The notes beneath the pieces were generated by a model. It worked only from the letters and a program-made list of their open reading frames with translations, was not told where the DNA came from and made no database searches. This document shows positions 38,486-52,362 of a stretch of 64,000 bases of DNA, in pieces. The stretch comes from Microbacterium testaceum (GTDB lineage: Bacteria; Actinomycetota; Actinomycetes; Actinomycetales; Microbacteriaceae), in contig NZ_BJML01000011.1 of the NCBI RefSeq assembly GCF_006539145.1, positions 53,622 through 117,621 of the forward strand, in the 5' to 3' direction. Position 1 is the stretch's first letter. Every line of letters starts with the position of its first letter. Both the position numbers and the translations under genes were made by a program.

Positions 38486-39931
38486 ATGATCCACCGACAC
38501 GTCGCCCCCGGGCGTCGGCGAGGCCGAGCCCTGGCGGTCCTCGTCGCCGTCGCCGTGGGCGCGAGCGGGCTCATCGCCTCCGCTCCCGCGGCCCCGGCGC
38601 AGGCCGCGACCACGACGATCGTCAGCCTTACCTTCGACGACGCCAATTCCGATCAACTGAACGCCCTCCCCGCGCTCCAGGCGAACGGGATGAAGGGGAC
38701 GTTCTACATCAACTCCGGATTCATCGGCGCCGCGGGGCACATGACGCGGTCCGATCTGACCACCCTGAAGAACGCGGGGCACGAGATCGGCGGGCACACC
38801 GTCAACCATCCCGATCTCGCGCAGGTGAGCGTCGACGAGGCCACCCGGCAGATCTGCACCGACCGGAAGAGCCTCACCTCCTGGGGTTTCACGGTGCGCA
38901 GCTTCGCCTATCCCTTCGCCTCGAGCACGGCAGCCGTCGAGAAGGCGGTCGCCACGTGCGGGTACAACAGCGGACGCCTCCTGGGAGACATCCGCAGTCG
39001 CTTCGGCTGCCCGGACTGCGCCTACGCGGAGTCCACGCGTCCCGCCGCGAAGTACGCACTGAAGGCCCTCGACCAGGTCGACGCGACCTGGACGCTCGAC
39101 GACCTGAAGGCCGGGGTCACCAACGCCGAGAAGAACGGCGGAGGGTGGGTCCCGTACACCTTCCATGACATCTGCGACAACGCCTGCAGCGATCTGGCGG
39201 TGACCACCTCGCTGTTCACCCAGTTCACGTCGTGGTTGAAGACGCGCCAGTCGGCCGGCACCGTGGTCAAGACCGTCGGTGACGTCATCGGCGGGGCTGC
39301 CAAGCCCGTGGTCGACGGCCCCTCCGTGCCCGCGGTGACGGGGTCGACCAACGGCATCGTCAATCCGAGCATGGAGACCGGCGCCCCCGACTGCTGGATG
39401 AGGGGCGGGTACGGCAACAACTCCCCCGTCTTCAGCACGGGGTCTCCCGCGCACACCGGCAATATCGCCAGCGGCATCGTGATGTCGAACGACGTCGACG
39501 GAGACGCCAAGCTCCTCCCGCAGTTCGATCTCGGTCAGTGCTCCCCCACTGTGACGCCCGGAAAGACGTACACGTTGCGGGAGTGGTACCAAGCGAGCGG
39601 GGTGACGCAGTTCGCCGTGTACCTCCGATCCACGAGCGGCTCGTGGTCGTACTGGACCTCCAGCCCCTGGTTCGCTTCGGCGACGGACTGGACGCAGGCC
39701 GATTGGACGACCTCGGCGATCCCGGCCGGCTACACGGGCATCAGCTTCGCGCTGACGATCTTCGGCAACGGCACCCTCCGCACCGACGATCTGCAGCTCT
39801 ACGACAGCGCCGGCGCTCCGTCCCTGGCCCCGGCCACCGTGACAGCCCCCTCGTTCGCGCCGATGACCGCGACTCCTCCACAGGGTCCGGTGGAGAAGGT
39901 CCACCCCACCGAGAGCGACGTCACCGGATGA
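38486..39931 (+). CDS. Secreted polysaccharide deacetylase with C-terminal carbohydrate-binding-like domain
   Basis: 481 aa. Signal peptide with twin-basic N-region and a likely signal peptidase I cut after AQA (about residue 40). The NodB deacetylase domain follows: TFDD (49-52), metal ligands His104 and His108 in GGHTVNHPD, FAYPF, and the late TFHDI with the catalytic His. From about residue 300 to the end comes a beta-rich, Trp/Tyr/Ser-rich domain like a carbohydrate-binding module. It probably de-N-acetylates the exported polymer, as PgaB/IcaB do. The ATG at 38486 has GAAAGGA upstream. Another in-frame ATG at 38393 overlaps the glmS stop but would spoil the signal peptide. Confidence 0.85.
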   Translation: MIHRHVAPGRRRGRALAVLVAVAVGASGLIASAPAAPAQAATTTIVSLTFDDANSDQLNALPALQANGMKGTFYINSGFIGAAGHMTRSDLTTLKNAGHEIGGHTVNHPDLAQVSVDEATRQICTDRKSLTSWGFTVRSFAYPFASSTAAVEKAVATCGYNSGRLLGDIRSRFGCPDCAYAESTRPAAKYALKALDQVDATWTLDDLKAGVTNAEKNGGGWVPYTFHDICDNACSDLAVTTSLFTQFTSWLKTRQSAGTVVKTVGDVIGGAAKPVVDGPSVPAVTGSTNGIVNPSMETGAPDCWMRGGYGNNSPVFSTGSPAHTGNIASGIVMSNDVDGDAKLLPQFDLGQCSPTVTPGKTYTLREWYQASGVTQFAVYLRSTSGSWSYWTSSPWFASATDWTQADWTTSAIPAGYTGISFALTIFGNGTLRTDDLQLYDSAGAPSLAPATVTAPSFAPMTATPPQGPVEKVHPTESDVTG

Positions 39932-40677
39932 CGCGGATGCCACGGCCGGCGGCGGCGATCACCCTCGTGGTGGTCGCCGCCGCCGGCCTGTCGGCGTGCG
40001 CCCCGCCCGCGGTTCCGCGCCCCGACACCGGCTACCCCTGGCACACCGACATCGTCGCGACGACGTTCTGGATCGGAGAGGTGTTCGATCCGAACACCTC
40101 CGACGGCAGCCAACGTCTCTCGACCTACGACTCCGACTGGCTGGGCTCCTACGGCGGATGCGACGGGATCGACGACGGAGCCGAGTGCCGAACGGAGGAG
40201 CGCACCGCCGAGACGGGGTACTTCCCCACCGCCATGACGCCCCGGGAGAACCCCTTCTACCTGGACCTCCCCTTCGACGACGTCAACGACGCCGAGGGCT
40301 TCGCCACCCGCGGCGAGGTCGTTCCGTGGGCGAAGGACCCCGCGTACTCCTCCCTCGTCGACGATCCCTCGTCGAGCCTCATGAAGAACCGCTGGGTCGT
40401 CCTGCACAAGGGCGGACGCGTCTGTTATGGGCAGATCGAGGACGCCGGCCCCGGCGAGTACCGCGACGCCGCGTACGTCTTCGGCTCCGACGACCGCCGC
40501 CCCGCCAACTCCCGATACAACGGCGCGGGACTCGACGTGTCGCCCGCTCTGAACGGCTGCCTGGGCTTCGCCGATCTCAACGGCGACGACGACCGCGTCG
40601 ACTGGGCCTTCGTCGACGACGCCGACGTCCCACCCGGGCCCTGGACCCGTCTCGTCACCGACTCGCCCGTCCGCTGA
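39928..40677 (+). CDS. Secreted lipoprotein of unknown function
   Basis: 249 aa. The signal sequence ends in the lipobox LSAC (Cys at about residue 25). The mature part is acidic and rich in Trp, Tyr and Asp, with several Cys (YGGCDG, AECRTEE, GRVCYG, NGCLGF) that could form disulfides. I cannot assign a family with confidence. The NSRYNGAGLDVSPAL and late VDWAFVDD stretches faintly recall double-psi beta-barrel (expansin/RlpA-like) proteins, which bind or loosen polysaccharide. Its ATG overlaps the deacetylase stop (ATGA), so it belongs to the polysaccharide operon. Confidence 0.7.
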   Translation: MTRMPRPAAAITLVVVAAAGLSACAPPAVPRPDTGYPWHTDIVATTFWIGEVFDPNTSDGSQRLSTYDSDWLGSYGGCDGIDDGAECRTEERTAETGYFPTAMTPRENPFYLDLPFDDVNDAEGFATRGEVVPWAKDPAYSSLVDDPSSSLMKNRWVVLHKGGRVCYGQIEDAGPGEYRDAAYVFGSDDRRPANSRYNGAGLDVSPALNGCLGFADLNGDDDRVDWAFVDDADVPPGPWTRLVTDSPVR

Positions 40678-40706
40678 CGCCCGTCCACCGCCCGCGGCGC
40701 ACACAG

Positions 40707-40744
40707 CGCAGAGGGCCGGATGCCATGGCATCCGGCCCTCTGCG
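40707..40744. terminator. 38-bp perfect palindromic terminator
   Basis: Two 19-nt arms with no loop bases left over, starting CGCAGAGGGCC and meeting at TGCCATGGCA, followed by AAAAG. It lies between the convergent polysaccharide operon and rbpA and should stop both. It contains GGATGCC and GGCATCC. Confidence 0.8.
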
Positions 40745-40763
40745 AAAAGTCGTCGACGCGGGC

Positions 40764-41117
40764 TTACTGCCCGCGGCGCTCGCGCAACTGCTGCAGGGCG
40801 TCGTCGAGGAGCGAAGCGGCTTCTTCGTCGCTGCGGCGCTCCTTCACGTACGCGAGGTGGGTCTTGTACGGTTCCGCTTTGGCCAGGGCCGGCGGGTTCG
40901 CCTTGTCACGTCCGGCCGGAAGGCCGGAGTGCGGGGAATCGATCGTCTCGGGGATCTCGTCGTCGGGGATACCCGCCGCGAAGTAGCGCACGGTCTCGTT
41001 GCCGAGTGCGTCCCAATACGACACGGCGACACGATCGGCGTGGAAGCCGTGGTCCTGCTCGCCCATGGGGCCCGCGCCGACGCGCGAACCACGGATGGCG
41101 TTGCCTCCGGTCGCCAT
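40764..41117 (-). CDS. rbpA: RNA polymerase-binding protein RbpA
   Basis: 117 aa. An Actinobacteria-specific transcription factor that binds the housekeeping sigma factor and promoter DNA and stabilises the open complex. Recognised by the N-terminal GNAIRGSRVGAGPMGE, the core FHADRVAVSYWDALG, and the acidic/basic C-terminal sigma-interaction helix (RRSDEEAASLLDDAL). It follows secG by 1 bp. Confidence 0.9.
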   Translation of the reverse strand: MATGGNAIRGSRVGAGPMGEQDHGFHADRVAVSYWDALGNETVRYFAAGIPDDEIPETIDSPHSGLPAGRDKANPPALAKAEPYKTHLAYVKERRSDEEAASLLDDALQQLRERRGQ

Positions 41118-41118
41118 G

Positions 41119-41367
41119 TCAGATCTCCGCGAACTTGGTCAGCAGACCGAGACCGACGATGGTGACGAACCACACCAGCGCGAGCACGATCGTGAAACGG
41201 TTGAGGTTGCGCTCGGCGAGACCAGACGACCCGAGGGCGGAGCTCATTCCGCCGCCGAACATGTCGGACAGACCGCCACCGCGTCCCTTGTGAAGCAGGA
41301 TGAGCAGGGTCAGCAGGAGGCTGGTGATACCCAGAAGCACCTGCAGGACGAACTCGAGAATCTGCAC
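41119..41367 (-). CDS. secG: Preprotein translocase subunit SecG
   Basis: 82 aa with two membrane helices flanking the conserved HKGRGGGLSDMFGGG loop, the signature of SecG in SecYEG. The GTG at 41367 is preferred over the longer form to 41406, because AAAGG lies upstream and the first helix then starts directly. A TATACT -10 lies about 50 nt upstream. Confidence 0.88.
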   Translation of the reverse strand: MQILEFVLQVLLGITSLLLTLLILLHKGRGGGLSDMFGGGMSSALGSSGLAERNLNRFTIVLALVWFVTIVGLGLLTKFAEI

Positions 41368-41412
41368 AGTCCAAAGCCTTTCGTAGCGATCAGGTCGACC
41401 GCACAAGCGTCA

Positions 41413-41418
41413 AGTATA
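41413..41418 (-). promoter_or_regulatory. Putative -10 box of secG-rbpA
   Basis: Minus-strand TATACT, a perfect TANNNT hexamer, about 46 nt before the secG GTG. The -35 is not clear. Confidence 0.4.
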
Positions 41419-41441
41419 CGGGGAGGCGTCCCGGACGCACG

Positions 41442-41470
41442 GATGCCCGCGGCGAAGCGCCGCGGGCATC
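41442..41470 (-). terminator. Terminator of the gap-pgk-tpiA operon
   Basis: A 13-bp perfect stem (GATGCCCGCGGCG and complement) with an AAG loop, 10 bp after the tpiA stop on the minus strand. Confidence 0.7.
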
Positions 41471-41479
41471 TCGTCGGCG

Positions 41480-42268
41480 TCAGACGCCGACGTGCTTCTG
41501 GAAGCGGACGATAGCCGCGAACTCGTCGACGACGAGGCTCGCGCCACCCACCAGGGCGCCGTCCACATCGGGCTCGCGCATGAAGCCAGCAATGTTGCCC
41601 GACTTCACCGAACCGCCGTAGAGAACGCGCGTGCGAGCAGCCGCATCGGCACCGAGCTTGTCGGCGACGACCGCGCGGAGCTTGGCACAGACCTCCTGGG
41701 CCTGGTCGGGCGTTGCCGCCTGACCCGAGCCGATGGCCCACACAGGCTCGTAGGCGACGACGATGTCGGCATCCGCCGCAACGCCCTCGAGGGCGACCTC
41801 GAGCTGACCGACGGGAACGGCGCTGGCGCCGAACTTCTCGAGGTCCTCCGAGGTCTCGCCGACGCAGATGACCGGCGCGAGACCGTGGCGTAGTGCCGCC
41901 TGGGTCTTCGCTGCGACGACCTCGTCGGTCTCGTTGTGGAACTGACGACGCTCCGAGTGCCCGATGATGACGTACTTCGCGTCGAGCTTGGCCAGGAACT
42001 GACCGGAGATCTCGCCGGTGTACGCACCCGAATCATGGGCCGACAGGTCCTGACCGCCGAGGGCGAAATCGATCTTGTCGGCGTCGAGCAGCGTCTGCAC
42101 GGTGCGCAGATCGGTGAACGGCGGGAAGACCGCGACCTCGACGCTTCCGGCCTCGTGCTTTGCTTCCTTCAGCGTCCAGTGCAGCTTCTGGACGAACGCG
42201 ACCGCCTGCAGGTGGTCGAGGTTCATCTTCCAGTTGCCGGCGATGAGTGGGGTTCTGTTCACTGCCAT
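41480..42268 (-). CDS. tpiA: Triosephosphate isomerase
   Basis: 262 aa. Interconverts dihydroxyacetone phosphate and glyceraldehyde-3-P. Active-site Lys in AGNWKMN, His in IGHSERR, catalytic Glu in VVAYEPVWAIGSG, and the phosphate loop VLYGGSVK. The start overlaps the pgk stop by 10 bp, so translation is coupled. Confidence 0.95.
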   Translation of the reverse strand: MAVNRTPLIAGNWKMNLDHLQAVAFVQKLHWTLKEAKHEAGSVEVAVFPPFTDLRTVQTLLDADKIDFALGGQDLSAHDSGAYTGEISGQFLAKLDAKYVIIGHSERRQFHNETDEVVAAKTQAALRHGLAPVICVGETSEDLEKFGASAVPVGQLEVALEGVAADADIVVAYEPVWAIGSGQAATPDQAQEVCAKLRAVVADKLGADAAARTRVLYGGSVKSGNIAGFMREPDVDGALVGGASLVVDEFAAIVRFQKHVGV

Positions 42269-43473
42269 CCGAGGACCTCCAGTCCGGGAAGCTTCTTGCC
42301 TTCGAGGAATTCCAGGCTCGCGCCGCCACCCGTGGAGATGTGGCCGAAGGCGTCGTCCGCGAAACCGAGCTGACGCACGGCCGCGGCGGAGTCACCGCCG
42401 CCGACGACGCTGAGGCCGTCGACCTCGGTGAGCGCCTGGGCGACGGTCTTGGTGCCGGCCTCGAACGCCTTCATCTCGAACACACCCATGGGGCCGTTCC
42501 AGAAGACCGTGCGCGAGCCGCGGATGGCGTCTGCGAAGATCTCCGCGGTACGGGGACCGATGTCGAGACCGAGCCCCGAAGCGCCGAAAGGGGTCTCCTC
42601 GAGCGCATCGGCGTCCGCGACCACGTGTTCGGCATCGGCCGAGAACGACGCCGCGACGACCGCGTCGACGGGGAGGACGATTTCGACCCCGCGCTCCTTC
42701 GCCGTGGCGAGGTAGCCCTTCACGGTGTCGATCTGGTCCTTCTCGAGCAGGCTCGAGCCGACCTGGTGGCCCTCGGCGACGAGGAAGGTGAACATCATGC
42801 CGCCGCCGACGAGCAGCCTGTCGACGCGAGGGAGCAGGTGCTCGATGACACCGAGCTTGTCGCTGACTTTCGAGCCGCCGAGCACGACCGTGTAGGGGCG
42901 CTCCGGGTTCTCCGTCAGACGGTCGAGGACCTCGAGTTCCTTCTGGATGAGAAGGCCCGCGACGGACGGCACGATCTGGGCGAGGTCGTAGACGCTCGCC
43001 TGCTTGCGGTGCACCACGCCGAACCCGTCCGACACGAGGGCGTCGCCCAGGCCGGCGAGTTCCCGCGCGAATGCCTGACGCTCGGACTCGTCCTTGGAGG
43101 TCTCCCCCGCGTTGAAGCGGAGGTTCTCGATGACGGCGACCTCACCGTTCTCCAGCGAGGAGACGGCATCGTGAGCGGACTCGCCCACCGTGTCGCGGGC
43201 GAACGCGACCGGCTGGCCGAGCAGCTCGGACAGGCGCTGCGCGACCGGCTCGAGCGAGTACTTCGGATCGGGCGCCCCCTCGGGGCGGCCCAGGTGCGAG
43301 CACACGACCACACGCGCGCCGGCGTTGATCAGTGCGTTGAGGGTCGGCAGCGACGCGCGCACGCGGCCATCGTCCGTGATGATCCCGTCCTTGAGAGGAA
43401 CGTTGAGATCACAACGGACGATGACGCGCGTGCCGGCCAGCGACCCCAGCGAATCGAGGGTGCGCAGAGCCAT
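42259..43473 (-). CDS. pgk: Phosphoglycerate kinase
   Basis: 404 aa. Transfers phosphate between 1,3-bisphosphoglycerate and ADP in glycolysis. VIVRCDLNVPL, CSHLGRPEG (substrate site), VLGGSKVSDK and the C-terminal nucleotide loop VGGGDSAAA are all present. Middle gene of the gap-pgk-tpiA operon. Confidence 0.95.
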   Translation of the reverse strand: MALRTLDSLGSLAGTRVIVRCDLNVPLKDGIITDDGRVRASLPTLNALINAGARVVVCSHLGRPEGAPDPKYSLEPVAQRLSELLGQPVAFARDTVGESAHDAVSSLENGEVAVIENLRFNAGETSKDESERQAFARELAGLGDALVSDGFGVVHRKQASVYDLAQIVPSVAGLLIQKELEVLDRLTENPERPYTVVLGGSKVSDKLGVIEHLLPRVDRLLVGGGMMFTFLVAEGHQVGSSLLEKDQIDTVKGYLATAKERGVEIVLPVDAVVAASFSADAEHVVADADALEETPFGASGLGLDIGPRTAEIFADAIRGSRTVFWNGPMGVFEMKAFEAGTKTVAQALTEVDGLSVVGGGDSAAAVRQLGFADDAFGHISTGGGASLEFLEGKKLPGLEVLGWQ

Positions 43474-43479
43474 GAAGGG

Positions 43480-44505
<1,026 letters not shown>

Positions 44506-44554
44506 TCAGTTGTGCGCGAGAAGCGCGTGATTGCGATGTTCGCTGGCGGACAAC

Positions 44555-44586
44555 GGCGTCCCGGCGGGGTGTCCCGCCGGGACGCC
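44555..44586 (-). terminator. Hairpin after sodA
   Basis: A perfect 14-bp GC-rich stem (GGCGTCCCGGCGGG and complement) with a GTGT loop, just beyond the sodA stop and before the gap promoter region. Confidence 0.65.
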
Positions 44587-44593
44587 ACACCGT

Positions 44594-45220
44594 TTACGAC
44601 AGTACCAGCAGACCCGAGGTCTTCTCCCGGGCGGCCGCGAAGCGCTTCTGAGCGTCGTCCCAGTTGGCGATGTTCCAGAAGGCCTTCACGTAGTCCGCGC
44701 GGACGTTCTTGTAGTCGAGGTAGTAGGCGTGCTCCCAGACGTCGAGCAGGAGGATCGGAACGGTCCCCGCGACGATCTGTCCCTGCTGATCGAAGAACTG
44801 CTGGATGACGAGGTTCTCACCGATCGAGTCCCAGAACAGACCCGCCCAGCCCGAGCCCTGCACACCGAGCGCCGCAGCGGTGAACTGTGCGCGGAACGCG
44901 TCGAACGAACCGAACTGGTCGTCGATCGCGGACTCGAGGTCGCCGGTGGGCTTGTCCCCCCCGTTGGGCGACAGGTTCGTCCAGAAGATGGAGTGGTTCG
45001 TGTGGCCGCCGAGGTTGAACGCGAGGTCCTTCTGCAAGCGGTTGATGTTGGCGAAATCGCCCTTCTCGCGCGCTTCGGCGAGGAGGTCGAGAGTGGTGTT
45101 GGCGCCGTTGACGTAGGTCTGGTGGTGCTTGCTGTGGTGCAGCTCCATGATGGTCGCACTGATGTGCGGCTCCAGCGCAGAGTAGTCGTAGGGCAGTTCG
45201 GGCAGCGTGTACTTCGCCAT
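44594..45220 (-). CDS. sodA: Superoxide dismutase (Mn/Fe)
   Basis: 208 aa. Metal ligands are visible as His in [13 protein letters not shown] and [10 protein letters not shown], and Asp/His in [11 protein letters not shown], the last being the family signature. The GlyGly and Gln pattern around GGHTNH favours Mn, but Fe or cambialistic use is possible. No signal peptide. The ATG at 45220 is the canonical start ([13 protein letters not shown]); the frame is open upstream without meaning. Monocistronic. Confidence 0.93.
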   Translation of the reverse strand: MAKYTLPELPYDYSALEPHISATIMELHHSKHHQTYVNGANTTLDLLAEAREKGDFANINRLQKDLAFNLGGHTNHSIFWTNLSPNGGDKPTGDLESAIDDQFGSFDAFRAQFTAAALGVQGSGWAGLFWDSIGENLVIQQFFDQQGQIVAGTVPILLLDVWEHAYYLDYKNVRADYVKAFWNIANWDDAQKRFAAAREKTSGLLVLS

Positions 45221-45429
45221 GATCTCAACTTCCGAATCGGGCGCCGCCGAGACCTCTGCGTCGTAACGACGTGCCGAGGAACCGAGCAGCGAGGGTGACG
45301 ATTTCATCCTACTGAGGGGTAACCACGGCGCACCGGGGTTGCTTCCCCCGATGACGCACATTAGACGCCCGGGCGCGTCGGGGAGACGGAGCTCGGGTCG
45401 TGAGAAGTCTCGAGATCGGCGACCACTCG

Positions 45430-45452
45430 GGATGCCAGGGCTCCCGGCATCC
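45430..45452 (-). terminator. Hairpin downstream of whiA
   Basis: GGATGCC and GGCATCC arms around a 9-nt centre that can pair further (GGG/CCC). It lies 58 bp past the whiA stop in the 290-bp gap between whiA and sodA. Confidence 0.5.
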
Positions 45453-45509
45453 GGGACACTCAGGTCGAAGCCGGTCGGCGTCCGCGGGCCTCGCCGGCCC
45501 TTGCCGCGC

Positions 45510-46487
45510 TCAGTCCTCGGCGCCCACCGGCACGGCGGCTTCGGTACCGGGGATGCCGTCGACCTCGGCCTTCTTGTCGGCCATCGCGAGTAGGCGACGG
45601 ATGCGGCCGGCGACGGCGTCCTTGGTGAGGGGCGGGTCGGCGTGGTGTCCGAGCTCGTCGAGGCTCGCGTCGCGGTGGGCGAGGCGAAGTTCGCCCGCCT
45701 GCTGGAGGTGCGCGGGCACCTCGTCGCCGAGGATCTCGAGCGCGCGCTCGACACGGGCGCACGCGGCGACGGCCGCCTGCGCCGAGCGGCGGAGGTTGGC
45801 GTCGTCGAAGTTGACGAGCCGATTGACGCCGGCGCGCACCTCGCGACGCTGGCGCATCTGATCCCACTCCCCCGCGGTGCGGCGGGCGCCCATCTCGTAC
45901 AGTGCTCCGCGGATCGCCTCGCCGTCGCGCACGACGACGCGCGGGACCCCGCGCACCTCGCGGGCCTTGGCGGGGATTCCGATCCGGTGGCCGGCCCCGA
46001 CGAGAGCCATGGCCGCCTCCGAGGAGGGGCACGAGATCTCGAGCGCCGCCGAGCGACCCGGGTCGCTGAGCGAACCCGCGGCCAGGAACGCCCCGCGCCA
46101 GATGGCGCTGAGGTCGGGACGCGAACCGGTGGTGAGCTTGTTGGGCAGGCCGCGGACGGGGCGGCGGCGCTGATCGAGCAGCCCGGTCTGACGGGCGAGG
46201 GTCTCGCCGGCCTCGATCACGCGCACGGCGTAGAGACCGCCCGCTCGCCCTCCGGAGCCCTGCACGTGGTGCAGCTCGGGGCGCACGCCGTAGAGCTCCA
46301 TGAGGTCACGTGCCACACGACGCGCCAGGATGTCGGAGTCGAGCTCGGCCTCCACCGCAACGCGGTTGGCGATGGAGTGCAGACCACCGGAGAAGCGCAG
46401 GAGGGCCGTCAGTTCGGCGACGCGCGCGGTCGGGCGCGGGTCGCGAACGGTGATGAGTTCGGCCTTCACGTCGGCGGTCAGCGGCAC
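45510..46487 (-). CDS. whiA: Sporulation/division regulator WhiA
   Basis: 325 aa. DNA-binding protein with an N-terminal LAGLIDADG-like fold ([38 protein letters not shown]) and a C-terminal helix-turn-helix ([17 protein letters not shown]). It controls cell division and sporulation genes in Streptomyces. The GTG at 46487 ([11 protein letters not shown]) has GAGGAG upstream. It follows rapZ by 40 bp; the yvcK gene usually found between them is absent. Confidence 0.92.
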   Translation of the reverse strand: MPLTADVKAELITVRDPRPTARVAELTALLRFSGGLHSIANRVAVEAELDSDILARRVARDLMELYGVRPELHHVQGSGGRAGGLYAVRVIEAGETLARQTGLLDQRRRPVRGLPNKLTTGSRPDLSAIWRGAFLAAGSLSDPGRSAALEISCPSSEAAMALVGAGHRIGIPAKAREVRGVPRVVVRDGEAIRGALYEMGARRTAGEWDQMRQRREVRAGVNRLVNFDDANLRRSAQAAVAACARVERALEILGDEVPAHLQQAGELRLAHRDASLDELGHHADPPLTKDAVAGRIRRLLAMADKKAEVDGIPGTEAAVPVGAED

Positions 46488-46527
46488 GGTTCTCCTCGGG
46501 TGGGGGCGGCGGGGACGACGGTACAGC

Positions 46528-47409
46528 CTACTCGCGACCGAGGTCGCGGTGAGCCACGCGGACGGCCACCCCGGGCACATCGGACAGACGTGCAGCCAAC
46601 TCACGGGCCATCACGACGGAGCGGTGCTTGCCGCCCGTGCAGCCCACTGCCACGACGGAATGCCGCTTGTTCTCGCGCTGATACCCCTCCATCACGGGGC
46701 GCAGCGCCGTCGCGTACGCGTCGAGGAACTCCGACGCGCCCTCCTGCGCCAGCACGTATTCCCGCACGCGAGGATCCTCGCCGGTGAGGGCGCGCAGCTC
46801 GTCATTCCAGAACGGGTTCGGCAGGAATCGCATGTCCGCGACGAGGTCGACGTCGGGCGGGAGGCCGTACTTGAAGCCGAAGCTCATGAGCGTGACGGTG
46901 TGCCGCGCGGCACCCTCTTCGCCGAAGAGAGAGACCGTCCGCAGGGACAGCTGGTGGACGTTCAACGCCGAGGTGTCGATCACCACGTCGGCCGCCTCGC
47001 GCACGGGCGCGAGACGCTCCCGCTCGCGACGGATCCCGTCGAGGATCGTTCCGTCGTCCTGCAGGGGATGCGGTCGGCGCACGGCCTCGAAGCGTCTCAC
47101 GAGCACTGCGTCACTGGCATCCAGGAACACCACCCGTAGCTGCCGGTTCGCCTGCAGGGTTCGCATCGCCTCGGGCAGGTCGCCGAAGAGCGATCGGCCG
47201 CGCACGTCGACGACAACCGCCACCCGTGGAACCGCACCCCCGGCGAGCTCGGTGAGCTCGAGCAGAGGGCGCAGCATGCGGGGCGGGAGGTTGTCGACGA
47301 CGTACCAATCGAGGTCCTCGAGGGCGTTGGCGACCGTGGATCGCCCGGCACCCGACATGCCCGTGACGATGAGCACCTCTCCTGGCTCGTCATCGCGTGC
47401 CGGTTCCAT
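46528..47409 (-). CDS. rapZ: RapZ family nucleotide-binding protein
   Basis: 293 aa. Walker [10 protein letters not shown], Walker B-like VVDNLPP, and the C-terminal domain with SFGFKYG, FLPNPFW and CTGGKHRSV. In E. coli RapZ guides GlmZ RNA decay and senses glucosamine-6-P. In Gram-positives the role is less clear. It sits in the conserved uvrC-rapZ-whiA order. ATG at 47409. Confidence 0.92.
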   Translation of the reverse strand: MEPARDDEPGEVLIVTGMSGAGRSTVANALEDLDWYVVDNLPPRMLRPLLELTELAGGAVPRVAVVVDVRGRSLFGDLPEAMRTLQANRQLRVVFLDASDAVLVRRFEAVRRPHPLQDDGTILDGIRRERERLAPVREAADVVIDTSALNVHQLSLRTVSLFGEEGAARHTVTLMSFGFKYGLPPDVDLVADMRFLPNPFWNDELRALTGEDPRVREYVLAQEGASEFLDAYATALRPVMEGYQRENKRHSVVAVGCTGGKHRSVVMARELAARLSDVPGVAVRVAHRDLGRE

Positions 47410-47440
47410 GGGCGATCGCCTCCCGTCGTGTGGTCCCAGC

Positions 47441-49384
47441 CTACCGAGCCAGATGCGTGTGGATGGCCTCGGCCAGCGTCGGGCCGATGCCGGGGAGGGC
47501 CGTGATCTCGTCGGGCGTGGCGTTCTTGAGCGCTGATACCGAGCCGAAGTGCCGCAGGAGCGCCTTGATACGGGCGTCTCCGAGACCCGGCACCTCTGCC
47601 AGCACACTCGTGATGTCGCGCTTGCGGCGCTTGCGTTGGTGGACGATCGCGAATCGGTGGGCCTCGTCGCGCAGGCGCTGCAGCAGATACAGCGCCTCGG
47701 ACGTGCGGGGAAGGATGACCGGATACTCCTCCCCCGGCAGCCAGACCTCTTCGAGGCGCTTGGCGATGCCGCACAGCGCGATCTCTTCGTGACCCGCGTC
47801 GGCGAGAGCACGCGCCGCCGCCGCGACCTGCGGCTGACCACCGTCGACCACGAGCAGTTGCGGGCGGTAGGCGAAGCGAGGGCGCTTTCGCGCGGTCACA
47901 ACCTCGCCGTCCGCGGTCGCCTCTTCGGAGTCGGGGTCGGCCACGATCGCGCCGTCGACCGTCTCGGGCTCGATCTCGTCGGGACGATCGAGGTAGGCGA
48001 GTCGCCGGCTGAGCACCTGGTACATCGAGTCGGTGTCGTCCGTCGTCTCGGCGACCCCGAAGGAACGGTACTGGTCCTTGCGAGGAAGACCGTCTTCGAA
48101 GACCACCATGGATGCCACGACGTTGGTGCCCGAGAGGTGCGAGATGTCGAAGCACTCGATGCGGAGCGGCGCCTCGGTCATTCCGAGCGCCTCTTGAAGG
48201 TCGGTGAGGGCCTGCGACCGCGCGACGTAGTCGCTGGTGCGGCGGGTCTTGTGAAGCATCAGGGCCTGCTGCGCGTTGAGCGTCGCGGTCTTCAGCAGGT
48301 CGGCCTTCCGGCCGCGCTGGGCGACCTGCAGGGTCACCGGGCGGCCGCGGCGTTCGCGCAGCCAATCCTCGAGCTGTTCGGCGTCGTCGGGAAGCTCGGG
48401 GACGAGCACCTGCCGCGGGATGTCGCTCGCGTCGGCATCGCCGTAGGTGCGCTGGAGCACCTGATCGACGAGGTCGGCGCCGGAGATGTCGATCTCTTTC
48501 TCGATGGTCGTCGCCCGCACGCCGCGCACACGCCCACCCCGGACGACGAAGTGCTGGACGGTGGCGGCGAGTTCGTCCTCCGCGATTCCGAAGAGATCGG
48601 CATCCGTGTCCGAAGCGAGCACCAACGCGCTCTTGCCGAGCACCGCGTCGATGGCCTGCAGGCGGTCTCGGTAGTGGGCCGCCGACTCGTAATCCATCGC
48701 GGCGGACGCCTCTTTCATGCGGGCGGTGAGCTCGCGCGTGAAGCGCTGGTCACCGCCGGACATGAAGGCGATGAAATCGTTCACGACGGCACGGTGCTCC
48801 TCGATCGTCACCTTCATCGAGCACGGCCCGCCGCACCGGCCGATCTGGCCCGGGAAGCAGGGCCGACCGGATGCCATCGCCTTCTTGTACGAGGAATCGC
48901 TGCACGTGCGGATCGGGAAGACCTTGATCATCAGGTCGATCGTGTCGTGCACCGCCCACACCTTCGGGTACGGCCCGAAGTATTTGGCTCCTCGGATCTT
49001 GGGGTTGCGCGTGACGATGACGCGCGGGGCCTCGTCGGCGAGGGTGATCGCCATGTACGGATACGACTTGTCGTCGCGGTAGCGGACGTTGAAGGGCGGA
49101 TCGAACTCCTTGATCCACATGAACTCCAACTGCAGGGAGTCGATGTCGCTCGGAACGACCGTCCATTCGACGCTCGCCGCCGTCGTCACCATGCGCCGCG
49201 TGCGCTCGTGCAGGGAATGAAGCGGAGCGAAATAGTTCGACAGGCGGGCGCGGAGGTTCTTGGCTTTGCCGACGTACAGCACGCGCCCCTCGGCATCCCG
49301 GAACCGGTAGACCCCCGGGTTTGTGGGGATCTCGCCGGCTTTGGGACGATACGAGAGGTGCGATACCCGTTCTCGTGGTGCCAC
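47441..49384 (-). CDS. uvrC: Excinuclease ABC subunit C
   Basis: 647 aa. Makes both incisions in nucleotide excision repair. GIY-YIG domain at the N-terminus ([19 protein letters not shown]), the Cys cluster [12 protein letters not shown], a UVR motif region, the RNase H-like endonuclease domain ([22 protein letters not shown]) and C-terminal helix-hairpin-helix pairs ([25 protein letters not shown]). The GTG at 49384 lies 2 nt after the uvrA stop, so it is probably co-transcribed from the uvrA damage promoter. Confidence 0.92.
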   Translation of the reverse strand: MAPRERVSHLSYRPKAGEIPTNPGVYRFRDAEGRVLYVGKAKNLRARLSNYFAPLHSLHERTRRMVTTAASVEWTVVPSDIDSLQLEFMWIKEFDPPFNVRYRDDKSYPYMAITLADEAPRVIVTRNPKIRGAKYFGPYPKVWAVHDTIDLMIKVFPIRTCSDSSYKKAMASGRPCFPGQIGRCGGPCSMKVTIEEHRAVVNDFIAFMSGGDQRFTRELTARMKEASAAMDYESAAHYRDRLQAIDAVLGKSALVLASDTDADLFGIAEDELAATVQHFVVRGGRVRGVRATTIEKEIDISGADLVDQVLQRTYGDADASDIPRQVLVPELPDDAEQLEDWLRERRGRPVTLQVAQRGRKADLLKTATLNAQQALMLHKTRRTSDYVARSQALTDLQEALGMTEAPLRIECFDISHLSGTNVVASMVVFEDGLPRKDQYRSFGVAETTDDTDSMYQVLSRRLAYLDRPDEIEPETVDGAIVADPDSEEATADGEVVTARKRPRFAYRPQLLVVDGGQPQVAAAARALADAGHEEIALCGIAKRLEEVWLPGEEYPVILPRTSEALYLLQRLRDEAHRFAIVHQRKRRKRDITSVLAEVPGLGDARIKALLRHFGSVSALKNATPDEITALPGIGPTLAEAIHTHLAR

Positions 49385-49386
49385 GC

Positions 49387-52356
<2,970 letters not shown>

Positions 52357-52362
52357 GTGTTA

